A DNA stretch of 47,918 bases from Acinetobacter lwoffii (lineage in GTDB: Bacteria > Pseudomonadota > Gammaproteobacteria > Pseudomonadales > Moraxellaceae): positions 1 through 47,918 of the forward strand of contig NZ_CP077371.1 of assembly GCF_019048525.1 (NCBI RefSeq). The letters are read 5' to 3'. Shown here in pieces: positions 6,834 through 14,966 of the stretch. The notes under the pieces were generated by a model. That model was not told where the DNA came from and did not search any database. It worked only from the letters and a program-made list of their open reading frames with translations. The translations under genes and the position numbers were made by a program. The number at the start of each line of letters is the position of its first letter. The first letter of the stretch is position 1.

Positions 6834-7793
6834 ATGTTGCAAAACTCTAAGCGTATTGGTTTTCTATTGCTCGATAACTTTTCCATGATTGCCTTTTCAA
6901 ACATGCTTGAAGTATTACGTATGGCTAACTATGTCACACAAGATAATTTATACCAATGGAACGTGACGGGTTTAGATGGTCATCACAGTTGCGCAAGCAA
7001 TGGTCTGCAAATACAACATACCTGTGTTTTGCCACATTTACTGAATATGGATATCGTTTTTATTTGTGGTGGTTTTCAACTGTATAAGAATATGACCCCA
7101 TACTTAAAGAATTTTTTATATCGGCTTGATCAACAAAAAATTGCTTTAGGTGGTTTATGTACAGGTGCTTATGTATTGGCAAAAGCAGATCTGCTAAATG
7201 GCTTTCGTGCTAGTCTTCATTGGGAAAATACCTTAGCTGCACAAGAAGAATTTCCATTAGTACAATTTACCCCGCATATTTTTACCATTGATAAGAATCG
7301 TTTTACCTGTTCTGGTGGGCTTGCAGCGATTGATTTAGGCTTGGAACTTGTTGAAATACATTATCCAAATATTGCTAAGAGAATCTGTGAGCAATTTATT
7401 GTTCATCAAGTACGTGAGAGCAATGAAATTCAACATCAACCCATTTCTGAACATAGGAAAAAACTTGATTTTCCAATTCAAGATGTATTGCGCTTAATGG
7501 AAAATAATATTAATGAGCCTTTAACCATTGCTGAAATTGCACAGCATGTAAAAATTCAACCGCGTACCTTAGAGCGCTTGTTTAAAATGAATCTGCAATT
7601 GGCTCCGAAAGAATATTATTTAAAACTAAGACTCACCTATGCACAGAATCTACTTAAACAGTCTACTTTAAGCATTTCAAATATTGCTTTGGCATGCGGT
7701 TTTTGTAACGGATCTAGTTTTACTAAAGCATATAAAGCTTTTTTTAACTATTCACCCAAATTTGAACGTAATGTTCTAGATTTTGCTAATTAG
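6834..7793 (+). CDS. GlxA-family transcription activator (DJ-1/PfpI + AraC HTH)
   Basis: A 319-residue regulator. Residues 1-190 form a DJ-1/PfpI-like domain (RIGFLLLDNFSMIAFSNMLE, and LGGLCTGAYVLAKADLLNG around the nucleophile-elbow position). Residues 210-319 are an AraC-type double HTH (PLTIAEIAQHVKIQPRTLERLFK, then SISNIALACGFCNGSSFTKAY). This is the architecture of GbdR, CdhR, ArgR and the Pseudomonas creatinase regulator CahR (from memory), which sense small nitrogen compounds and activate their catabolic genes. It stands directly upstream of creatinase, so creatine-responsive activation is inferred. The gap 7794-7908 would hold its target promoter. Confidence 0.88.
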   Translation: MLQNSKRIGFLLLDNFSMIAFSNMLEVLRMANYVTQDNLYQWNVTGLDGHHSCASNGLQIQHTCVLPHLLNMDIVFICGGFQLYKNMTPYLKNFLYRLDQQKIALGGLCTGAYVLAKADLLNGFRASLHWENTLAAQEEFPLVQFTPHIFTIDKNRFTCSGGLAAIDLGLELVEIHYPNIAKRICEQFIVHQVRESNEIQHQPISEHRKKLDFPIQDVLRLMENNINEPLTIAEIAQHVKIQPRTLERLFKMNLQLAPKEYYLKLRLTYAQNLLKQSTLSISNIALACGFCNGSSFTKAYKAFFNYSPKFERNVLDFAN

Positions 7794-7908
7794 TATTTTT
7801 TAATCTTGTCGGTTTTTGAAAACTTTCTGACGTTTTTGGCAAAAATACCTACTCATATTCTGCATAAGCTTAGGTGATTGGTTACATCACATTGATCTAG
7901 GCACATAT

Positions 7909-9147
7909 ATGAATACTTTAGTAAATAATTTGGCTGTTTCAGAGCTATCATCATTATTAACCATTGAAAATGGTGAAAAAGTTTCTGCAACATTTTCATT
8001 ATCTGAGTATCAAAATAGACAAAGCAAGCTACGCCAACTAATGGAAGAGCTAGAAATTGATCATGTTCTATTTAGTTCAATACATAACATTAACTATTAT
8101 GCGGACTTTATTTATTGTTCATTTGGTCGCTTCTACGGTCTGGTGGTTAGCCCAGAAAAAGTGGTGACAATTTCAGCAAATATTGATGCTGGTCAACCTT
8201 GGCGTCGTACGGTTGGTGACTATAACGTTGTTTATACCGATTGGCAGCGTGATAACTATTTTAAAGCGGTTACACAAGAAATTCCGAATAAAGGTCGTGT
8301 AGGAATTGAGTTTGATCATTTGCCTTTAGAGCGTTTAAATAAGTTAAAAGCTGTTTTGCCAAATGTAGAGTTTATCGATATTAGTGCCCCATGTATGAAA
8401 CTACGCATGATTAAATCTGCTGAAGAAATTGCACATATCACCCAAGGGGCTGCTGTGTGTGATATTGGTGGTTTCACAGTGACTGCAGCGATTCGTGAAG
8501 GGGTACCAGAGCATGAAGTGGCTTTAGCTTCTACCCAAGCGATGGTACGTGAAATTGCCAAACGTTTTCCAAACTCTGAATTAATGGATACATGGACTTG
8601 GTTCCAGTCAGGAATTAATACCGATGGCGCACATAATCCTGTCACAACACGCCAAGTGCAAAAAGGTGACATCTTAAGTTTAAATTGCTTCTCGATGATT
8701 GCAGGCTATTACACAGCTTTAGAACGGACACAATTTTTTGATCATTGCGATGATGCTTCACTACGTATTTGGGAAGCCAATGTTAAGGTGCATGAAGCAG
8801 GCTTAAAATTGATTCGTCCAGGTGCACGTTGCAGTGATATTGCGAAAGAATTAAATGAAATTTTCTATGAAGAAGGCTTATTACAATACCGTACCTTTGG
8901 TTATGGACACTCTTTTGGCGTGTTATCGCATTATTACGGTCGTGAAGCAGGCTTAGAATTACGTGAAGATATTGATACGGTGATTGAACCTGGCATGGTA
9001 ATTTCCATGGAACCTATGGTCATGATTCCACAAGGTATGGCTGGTGCTGGTGGTTACCGTGAACATGACATCTTGGTGGTGACAGAATCAGGCAATGAAA
9101 ATATTACTAAATTCCCATATGGTCCAGAACATAACATCATCAAATAA
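7909..9147 (+). CDS. creA: Creatinase (creatine amidinohydrolase)
   Basis: A 412-residue enzyme that hydrolyses creatine to sarcosine and urea (EC 3.5.3.3). It resembles Pseudomonas creatinase along its whole length. The active-site residues known from that structure all appear with a constant offset of +10: F72, R74, H242 (general base, in DGAHNPVT), Y268, E272, R345 and E368. The N-terminal creatinase domain is followed by the pita-bread M24 fold, and the metal ligands of M24 peptidases are absent, as expected for creatinase. It is cytoplasmic, and its substrate would be supplied by the MHS transporter downstream. A stable hairpin separates it from that gene. Confidence 0.95.
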   Translation: MNTLVNNLAVSELSSLLTIENGEKVSATFSLSEYQNRQSKLRQLMEELEIDHVLFSSIHNINYYADFIYCSFGRFYGLVVSPEKVVTISANIDAGQPWRRTVGDYNVVYTDWQRDNYFKAVTQEIPNKGRVGIEFDHLPLERLNKLKAVLPNVEFIDISAPCMKLRMIKSAEEIAHITQGAAVCDIGGFTVTAAIREGVPEHEVALASTQAMVREIAKRFPNSELMDTWTWFQSGINTDGAHNPVTTRQVQKGDILSLNCFSMIAGYYTALERTQFFDHCDDASLRIWEANVKVHEAGLKLIRPGARCSDIAKELNEIFYEEGLLQYRTFGYGHSFGVLSHYYGREAGLELREDIDTVIEPGMVISMEPMVMIPQGMAGAGGYREHDILVVTESGNENITKFPYGPEHNIIK

Positions 9148-9155
9148 TAAATTGC

Positions 9156-9182
9156 ATAGGCACTTCTTTTAGAAGTGCCTAT
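9156..9182 (+). terminator. Intercistronic hairpin after creatinase
   Basis: Perfect 11-bp stem ATAGGCACTTC / GAAGTGCCTAT with a 5-base loop and only a weak T-run. It probably attenuates or protects mRNA, so creatinase would be made in excess over the transporter. Confidence 0.7.
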
Positions 9183-9201
9183 TTGATTCGAGGGGAGAAA
9201 A

Positions 9202-10494
9202 ATGAAAAAAGACAAGCAGGTAGAACAAAAAAACACCTTAAGACGTGTCGCAAGTGCAAGCTTTATTGGCAATTTTGTAGAATGGTTTGATTATGCAGCA
9301 TATGGTTTTTTGGCAACAGTCATTGCAGTTGTTTTTTTCCCGCAAAGTGACCCTTTAACGGCATTAATGGCTGCCTATGCTATCTTTGCAATTTCATTTA
9401 TTTTGCGTCCATTAGGCGGTATTTTTTGGGGGCATGTGGGCGATAAATTTGGTCGAAAAAATGCTTTATCGTGGTCGATTATCTTAATGACACTGGCTAC
9501 GGTATGTATTGCACTGTTACCAAGTTATCAAAGTATCGGTATTTTTGCACCGATTATGCTATTAATATTTCGGATGATCCAGGGCTTCTCAGCTTCAGGT
9601 GAATATGCTGGAGCAGCAAACTTTCTCGCAGAATACGCCCCTAAGGAAAAAAGAGGACTTTATACCAGTTTAGTTCCTGCAAGTACTGCAACGGGTTTAC
9701 TACTCGGCTCTTTAATGGCAGCAGCAATGTTCGCTTTTATGTCAGAGGCATTTTTACACGAATATGGCTGGAGAATTCCATTTTTATTGGCAGCACCATT
9801 AGGCTTAATTGGATACTACATTCGTGTCAAGTTAGAAGATACCCCAGAGTTTTTAGAACATCAAAAAAATGGCAAGAAAGAAAATTTTCCAATCAAAGCC
9901 TTATTTACCCAGTATCGACCAGCACTTTTTAAAGCATTTACTGTTGCATCTTTAAATGCCACTGCGTTCTATCTTATTTTTAGTTACATGCCAAATTATT
10001 TAGCTACAGAGTTAGGTGTAAATAAAACGCAAGCCTTTATCTCGGGGTCAATTTCATTGCTATTTTATATTGCTGTGGTTTTTGCAATGGGCAAATATTC
10101 AGACCGAATTGGACGTAAGAAAATGTTGCTTTGGGCAAGTCTAAGCTTTATCGCACTGACTGTACCCTTGTTCTACTTACTTTCAACCGCCAGTTTTGTT
10201 GAAATGGTGATAATCCAGCTCGTGTTCTGCACATTGTTAGCAATGAACGATGGTAGTTTACCTGCATATTTAACAGAACAATTCCCTATACAAGTGCGCT
10301 ATACCGGTTTTGCCTTTAGTTTTAATACTGCTAATGCATTGTTAGGTGGAACAGTTCCTTTTGTTGCAACCTGGTTAATTCAACAAACAGGTAATACCTT
10401 AGCACCTAGTGTCTTATTAATTGTAGTTGCAATTTTTGCAAGTATGGCTTTATTACAAAGGAAATCACATCGTTTAATCAATGCTAAAGCTTAA
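9202..10494 (+). CDS. MHS-family MFS symporter, probable creatine importer
   Basis: A 430-residue, 12-span transporter of the metabolite:H+ symporter branch of the MFS (ProP, KgtP and ShiA relatives). Diagnostic pieces are FIGNFVEWFDYAAYGF in span 1, GHVGDKFGRKN in loop 2-3, RMIQGFSASGEYAGAANFLAEYAP in span 4-5 and YSDRIGRKKML in loop 8-9. GAGGGGAG precedes the ATG. Uptake of creatine or a related zwitterion such as sarcosine or betaine is inferred from its place behind creatinase. It ends 12 bases before the next gene. Confidence 0.88.
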   Translation: MKKDKQVEQKNTLRRVASASFIGNFVEWFDYAAYGFLATVIAVVFFPQSDPLTALMAAYAIFAISFILRPLGGIFWGHVGDKFGRKNALSWSIILMTLATVCIALLPSYQSIGIFAPIMLLIFRMIQGFSASGEYAGAANFLAEYAPKEKRGLYTSLVPASTATGLLLGSLMAAAMFAFMSEAFLHEYGWRIPFLLAAPLGLIGYYIRVKLEDTPEFLEHQKNGKKENFPIKALFTQYRPALFKAFTVASLNATAFYLIFSYMPNYLATELGVNKTQAFISGSISLLFYIAVVFAMGKYSDRIGRKKMLLWASLSFIALTVPLFYLLSTASFVEMVIIQLVFCTLLAMNDGSLPAYLTEQFPIQVRYTGFAFSFNTANALLGGTVPFVATWLIQQTGNTLAPSVLLIVVAIFASMALLQRKSHRLINAKA

Positions 10495-10506
10495 AAGGAA
10501 TTGGTT

Positions 10507-11412
10507 ATGCTTTTAAACGCTTTACCTGCACTCAATAGAAATATATCGACTTTAATTGGTCTTACAGCTGTCATATTTTGGAGTACAAATGTAGGCTTAA
10601 TTCGTAGTGTCAGTGAGAGTTTTGGAGCTGTAGCCGGTGCTGCTCTAATTTACAGTGTCGCATCCGTGATTTTACTTTTCACGATTGGCATGCCTAAGTT
10701 TTCTACAATCCCAAAATCCTATTTATGTTGGGGAAGCCTTTTATTTGTTGCTTATGAATTATGTTTTGCTCTTTCTATTGGCTATGCACAAAACAGTAGA
10801 CAAGCAATCGAAGTTGGCATGATTAATTATCTATGGCCAACATTTACTCTACTATTTGCAATTATTTTTAACAACATTAAGGCCAATATTTTAATTATTC
10901 CCGGTTGCATATTAGCCTTGGTTGGAATTTGTTGGGTGCTAGGGGGAGATACTGGATTTGATCTCTTCCAGATATGGACCAATTTGAAGGCTAATCCTCT
11001 TAGTTATGGTTTAGCTTTTGCTGCTGCTATTTTATGGGCTACATATTGTTCTGTGACAGTAAAAACGTCTCAGGGTAAAAATCTAGTCACTATATTTTTT
11101 GCCCTAGTTGCAGCTGTACTATGGATAAAATACCTTCTCATGAGTGGGTCAGCTCTTAATTTTACTTATGACAATACAGTCACTCTGATTATGGCGGCTG
11201 GTGCTTTAGGTTTGGGATATGGTGCTTGGAATATTGGAATTATTTCAGGGAACATGACATTAATGGCTGGCGCTTCTTACTTTACTCCCGTGTTATCTGC
11301 TTTGTTTGCTGCATTACTTCTAAGCACTTCCTTATCTTTCATCTTTTGGCAAGGTGTTGCAATGGTGACAACAGGAGCAGTCTTGTGTTGGTTAGCGACT
11401 CGAAAGCAATAA
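10507..11412 (+). CDS. DMT-superfamily permease (YddG/EamA-like)
   Basis: A 301-residue protein with ten hydrophobic spans of the drug/metabolite transporter superfamily, closest in pattern to YddG-type amino-acid exporters (GMINYLWPTFTLLFA, then GYGAWNIGIISGNMTLMAGASYFTPVLSALFAA). I use ATG 10507, as AAAAGGAA stands 7 bases before it; a TTG at 10501 is too close to that site. Last gene of the cassette, ending 18 bases before the pdif site. Export of sarcosine, glycine or another product is inferred only. Such a pump would limit build-up when creatine is abundant. Confidence 0.82.
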   Translation: MLLNALPALNRNISTLIGLTAVIFWSTNVGLIRSVSESFGAVAGAALIYSVASVILLFTIGMPKFSTIPKSYLCWGSLLFVAYELCFALSIGYAQNSRQAIEVGMINYLWPTFTLLFAIIFNNIKANILIIPGCILALVGICWVLGGDTGFDLFQIWTNLKANPLSYGLAFAAAILWATYCSVTVKTSQGKNLVTIFFALVAAVLWIKYLLMSGSALNFTYDNTVTLIMAAGALGLGYGAWNIGIISGNMTLMAGASYFTPVLSALFAALLLSTSLSFIFWQGVAMVTTGAVLCWLATRKQ

Positions 11413-11430
11413 ATTATTTAGAGGCTTTAA

Positions 11431-11458
11431 AATTAACATAATACACCTTATACGAAAG
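11431..11458. other. pdif site (XerD-XerC orientation), right end of creatine cassette
   Basis: AATTAACATAA, spacer TACACC, TTATACGAAAG. Orientation is opposite to 6518, as in known pdif modules. Confidence 0.93.
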
Positions 11459-11504
11459 GTGTTATAATTTTCCTTAGAAATCAATGCTGTAGTTTCTAGT
11501 TGAT

Positions 11505-11535
11505 AGCTCATCTTCCCCAAGGTGGGCTTTTTTTA
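11505..11535 (+). terminator. Terminator beyond the creatine cassette
   Basis: AGCTCATCTT / AAGGTGGGCT pairs fully with three G-U pairs over a CCCC loop, followed by seven T. Confidence 0.7.
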
Positions 11536-11739
11536 TGATTTTTCACGTTCCACGCCTATTATTTAAGCAATGTTTCACGACTTTGTTCATATTAGTTAAA
11601 CAATCGTGGTTAATCATAGGGTCTAAAAAAACGGCTCCAAAAGCCCCTTTTTTCGGATTCTGGTTGTTCAGGGGTAGCAATCTGTTTAGGTGAACCATAC
11701 TGGGTTTATTGGAGACAAGTTTTTAAATCTAATTTATGT

Positions 11740-11866
11740 AACTATAGAGTATAGTCTAACGGAACAAACAAGAGCCTAATAATATATACTGAATTCCGTA
11801 TCTATAGACTTGATATTTATTTTCGGTACAATATGTATCTACAAATCTAATATCTAACGGAACAAA
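11740..11866. promoter_or_regulatory. Likely res site of the second serine recombinase
   Basis: It contains the dyad ACTATA-gag-TATAGT (about 11741-11755) and an exact 14-bp direct repeat TCTAACGGAACAAA at 11755-11768 and 11853-11866. The second copy ends at the start codon. This is typical of resolvase-binding subsites overlapping the recombinase promoter. The stretch 11536-11739 holds one further GGCT/AGCC hairpin (about 11634-11650) and no gene. Confidence 0.55.
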
Positions 11867-12430
11867 ATGCCTAACCAAGTCGGTTATATTCGTGTCAGTT
11901 CAACTGAACAAAATACTGAACGTCAATTAGATGGAATCAGCCTGGATAAGACATTCACTGAAAAGGCAAGCGGTGGTAGCCGTGAACGTCCTCAGTTAAA
12001 TGCAATGCTCGAATATCTTCGTGAAGGAGATACGGTGCATGTTCACAGTATTGATCGTCTGGCACGTAATACAAATGATCTGAACGAAATTGTGAATAGT
12101 CTTAATGATCGTGGCATAACTATTATTTTTCATAAAGAGAATCTGATTTTCAGTCATGATATTGCTCAATCGGCAATGAATAAACTTATGTTCCAAATGC
12201 TCGCTGCATTCGCAGAGTTTGAACGCTCTATGATCCGTGAACGCCAAAGAGAAGGAATTAATAAAGCCAAAGCTAAAGGCTTATATAAAGGTAGAAAACG
12301 AAAAATAGATTATGCAGAAATACAGAAAGCTATGAAGGTCGAAGGGGCAACTTTTAGAAGTGTTGCTAAACAGTTCGATGTAGGTGTTGCAACTGTACAA
12401 AGAGCGTTAAAAGTAGCTACTACAGAATAA
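11867..12430 (+). CDS. Serine recombinase (resolvase/invertase, Pin-like)
   Basis: A 187-residue small serine recombinase. It shows GYIRVSSTEQNTERQLDG with S11 as nucleophile, then VHSIDRLARNTNDL, MLAAFAEFERSMIRERQREGI (E-helix) and a C-terminal Hin-type HTH (ATFRSVAKQFDVGVATVQRALK). Multimer resolution or inversion at the repeats just upstream is likely. Its distance from the first recombinase in sequence implies a separate origin. It lies directly right of the pdif array. Confidence 0.92.
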   Translation: MPNQVGYIRVSSTEQNTERQLDGISLDKTFTEKASGGSRERPQLNAMLEYLREGDTVHVHSIDRLARNTNDLNEIVNSLNDRGITIIFHKENLIFSHDIAQSAMNKLMFQMLAAFAEFERSMIRERQREGINKAKAKGLYKGRKRKIDYAEIQKAMKVEGATFRSVAKQFDVGVATVQRALKVATTE

Positions 12431-12496
12431 GGTACACATAAATTTTCTACCATTTATCTTTAATACATTGTATTTCAATTAGATTAAAGTTTACTA

Positions 12497-12519
12497 TTTG
12501 ATTTTGTCACAAAATCAAA
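12497..12519 (+). promoter_or_regulatory. SOS-type palindrome before umuD
   Basis: Arms TTTGATTTTGT and ACAAAATCAAA are perfect around a single C. This resembles the Acinetobacter SOS operator bound by UmuDAb (a TTGAAAATGT-type dyad, recalled), not the E. coli LexA box. It ends 9 bases before the umuD start, so binding would block the start of transcription or translation. Confidence 0.7.
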
Positions 12520-12528
12520 GGGGTTTTT

Positions 12529-13110
12529 ATGAATGAAATTAGAAAAGGTGGTCATAGGGAAGGTGCAGGAAGAAAGGCAATTTACAATGAACCCACTAAG
12601 ACTATGCGTGTACCAATATCACGTATTGTAGAGATTAAGAAGTTTTTAGCGAATCATAAAAAGACTACCTTAAATGATGTAGCTACTATAACTTTAATTA
12701 ATCCTTCAACCTTTAAACGTATTCCTTTAGCTTCAGAAAAAGTAGCTGCTGGTTTCCCTTCTCCCGCACAAGATTACATTGATAAAACTTTAGATATGAA
12801 TGAACACCTTGTGAAAAATGAAGCTGCAACATTTGTTGTCAAAGTAGCTTCTCTTTCCATGCGTGACGCAGGCATTGAAATTGATGACGAGCTTTTAGTG
12901 GATCGTAGTCTTGAAGCTAAACACGAAGATATTGTTATTGCCTTAATTGACAATGAGTTCACCGTTAAGCGGTTAATGGTTGAAGGTGATAAGTGTTGGC
13001 TTAAAGCTGAAAATCCAGATTATGACGATATTCACCTTAATGATTGCCAAGAATTATTAATATGGGGTGTAGTGACCTTTGTCATTAAGCCATTTAGGAA
13101 ACATAAATAA
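12529..13110 (+). CDS. umuD: UmuD-type error-prone polymerase subunit / SOS protease
   Basis: A 193-residue S24 peptidase-fold protein. The self-cleavage site A74-G75 lies in VAAGFPSPAQDY, with catalytic S110 (LSMRDAGI) and K147 (EFTVKRL); their 37-residue spacing equals that of E. coli UmuD (60/97). The N-terminus is about 50 residues longer than E. coli UmuD and basic (RKGGHREGAGRK), as in Acinetobacter UmuDAb, where it acts in SOS repression. After RecA-stimulated cleavage it would join UmuC as Pol V. The palindrome just upstream suggests autorepression or cross-talk with the host UmuDAb. umuC follows 24 bases later. Confidence 0.92.
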   Translation: MNEIRKGGHREGAGRKAIYNEPTKTMRVPISRIVEIKKFLANHKKTTLNDVATITLINPSTFKRIPLASEKVAAGFPSPAQDYIDKTLDMNEHLVKNEAATFVVKVASLSMRDAGIEIDDELLVDRSLEAKHEDIVIALIDNEFTVKRLMVEGDKCWLKAENPDYDDIHLNDCQELLIWGVVTFVIKPFRKHK

Positions 13111-13134
13111 TCTAATCCTATTGGTCTAATCTAC

Positions 13135-14430
13135 ATGGAAAATCAAAATAAGATCTTTGCTTTGGTAGACATTAATAACTGTTATGTAAGTTGTGAACGT
13201 GTCTTTAATCCAAGCCTGAATAATAAGCCAGTAATCGTATTATCTAATAATGACGGTTGTGCTGTGGCTCGTTCACAAGAAGCTAAAGACTTAGGAATAA
13301 AGATGGGTGTACCTCTTTTTCAACTCAAGGAGCTTGTAGAGCAGCACAATATTACAGTCCTTTCGAGTAATTATGCTCTATATGCGGAAATGTCCCGCAG
13401 ATTTATAAAAGTCCTAGCTGAATTTGTTACACCTCAAGAACAAGAAATTTATTCGATTGATGAATGCTTTTTAGATCTAACTGCTTATGCTTCAAATTAT
13501 GATCTAACTGCTTATGCTCATTTAATTCTGGATCGGCTCTCACGTTGGCTAGGTTTGCCGGCCTGTATTGGCATTGGGCGGACTAAAACAGAAGCAAAAA
13601 TGGCTAATCATATCGCTAAAAAGAATAGTTATTTAAAAGGTGTATGTAACCTTGTTTCAATGGACTATTGTTCGATTGAGGGCTTATATCAATCTATAGA
13701 AGTTAGTGAAGTATGGGGGATTGGTAGAAAGCATACTAAAAAGCTGAATAGCCTAAGCATTAATACAGTTCTAGATTTTGTCTGTGCTTCACCCTTAATG
13801 ATTAGAGATCAATTCTCTGTAGTCATGCACAGAACACTATTAGAATTACAGGGAATTTCTTGCATTGAAATTGAGCAAAGTCCTAAAGCAAAAAAACAAA
13901 TAATAGCAAGCCGTTCCTTTGGCCAGAAAGTTTATAGCTGTGAGGATCTTAAAGAAGCGATTACGCTTTATGTTCAGGATGCCGTAAGCCGTTTAAGAAG
14001 TGAAAATTTACTATGTGGCTGTATTATTAGTTTTGTTCAATCTAATCCATTTGATACTTCTGAGCCTTTTTATAATAAATCTTTGTCTTACGCTTTACCC
14101 GATCCATCAGACAATAGTTTATTACTTTCTAAAATTGCTACCTCAATGGTTGATCAGCTATACCAGAAGAATATTGGATTTAAAAAATGTGGAGTTATCC
14201 TCACTTGTCTTGAACCTAAAGCCACTCATATTTATGACTTATTCACGGACATGAACAAGATAGAATCAAGTAATAAACTTATGGATTCACTCGATGATAT
14301 ACAGAATAAATTTGGTAAGAGAAAAATAGGATTAGGTGCCAGTATGCTACCTGATAGAAATTGGAATATGTCACGTAATAAGCTGTCTCCCAATTACTTT
14401 AAATGGGATCAACTTATGAGTGTTAAATAA
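13135..14430 (+). CDS. umuC: UmuC, Y-family DNA polymerase V catalytic subunit
   Basis: A 431-residue Y-family polymerase. Catalytic acidic residues are D12 (LVDINNCYVSCERVF) and D109/E110 (YSIDECFLDL). The NNDGCAVARS motif and the HhH region (VWGIGRKHTKKL) are present, and the UmuC C-terminus ends at KRKIGLGASMLPDRNWNMSRNKLSPNY. Length is normal. With cleaved UmuD it carries out translesion, mutagenic synthesis, and so raises host mutation rate and desiccation or UV survival. Expressed with umuD under SOS control. Confidence 0.95.
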   Translation: MENQNKIFALVDINNCYVSCERVFNPSLNNKPVIVLSNNDGCAVARSQEAKDLGIKMGVPLFQLKELVEQHNITVLSSNYALYAEMSRRFIKVLAEFVTPQEQEIYSIDECFLDLTAYASNYDLTAYAHLILDRLSRWLGLPACIGIGRTKTEAKMANHIAKKNSYLKGVCNLVSMDYCSIEGLYQSIEVSEVWGIGRKHTKKLNSLSINTVLDFVCASPLMIRDQFSVVMHRTLLELQGISCIEIEQSPKAKKQIIASRSFGQKVYSCEDLKEAITLYVQDAVSRLRSENLLCGCIISFVQSNPFDTSEPFYNKSLSYALPDPSDNSLLLSKIATSMVDQLYQKNIGFKKCGVILTCLEPKATHIYDLFTDMNKIESSNKLMDSLDDIQNKFGKRKIGLGASMLPDRNWNMSRNKLSPNYFKWDQLMSVK

Positions 14431-14444
14431 TTAGTCATGACTAA
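14431..14444. promoter_or_regulatory. TTAGTCATGACTAA palindrome
   Basis: One exact copy, directly after the umuC stop and before the next gene. See the KorB-operator finding for the full set. Confidence 0.75.
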
Positions 14445-14495
14445 GATAATTTTTTTGCATGTGACTTGCCACCTGGCTAAAAGGAATAACAGGAA

Positions 14496-14888
14496 TTGAA
14501 ATTAAAATATGCAGCGTTTATAGCTCTTTTAATAGTAGTGTCTGTTATGGCCTTTAAACAGGTTTATAACCCTTACTTTGATCAAGATAAAGAAGTAAAG
14601 ACGTTTAGCTTTAATGGAAAAAAATTAACGGCTCTGTACCTATATAGGGAGCATGATCAAGAAATAGGTTTTAAAGAAAATCCTTCATTAAAGCCTTTAG
14701 TCTTTACGTGGAAAAAGCCGATTTATACCTGTTTTAATATGGTCAATGTACCTTATGACTTAGAGATACTTTTCTTTAATACAGATAAAAAAATTATTGG
14801 ATCGGCTGTCATGGAAAAGTTTTCCCAAAAGCAGTATTGCCCTAATGAAAAGATAGTATATGCACTAGAAATTGTGAGAGAGCAATAA
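14496..14888 (+). CDS. DUF192-like membrane-anchored protein
   Basis: A 130-residue protein starting at TTG 14496 with AAAGGA 10 bases before; no ATG gives the N-terminal anchor. One hydrophobic segment (residues 5-20) anchors or exports it. The rest matches the DUF192 pattern: PLVFTWKKPIYTCFNMVNVPYDLEILFFN, then the late KIVYALEI. A Cys stands near the usual conserved aromatic position. DUF192 proteins are small periplasmic domains of unknown function, often beside genome-maintenance or secretion genes. A KorB-like palindrome lies 50 bases upstream. Confidence 0.6.
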   Translation: MKLKYAAFIALLIVVSVMAFKQVYNPYFDQDKEVKTFSFNGKKLTALYLYREHDQEIGFKENPSLKPLVFTWKKPIYTCFNMVNVPYDLEILFFNTDKKIIGSAVMEKFSQKQYCPNEKIVYALEIVREQ

Positions 14889-14966
14889 ATTCTATAGTTT
14901 AAATATAGACTTTCTACTACGATTATAAATATTTAATAAAGTGACGAACTATTTTTAGGAAAAAAG

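Noticed and set aside
7909..9147. Xaa-Pro aminopeptidase (M24 metallopeptidase)
   Set aside because: The fold is shared, but the metal ligands are absent and all creatinase active-site residues are present at a constant offset.
5314..12430. Serine recombinases as signs of a Tn3-type or IS607-type transposon
   Set aside because: No transposase, no terminal inverted repeats and no target duplication could be seen; both fit stand-alone resolvases with nearby res-like repeats.
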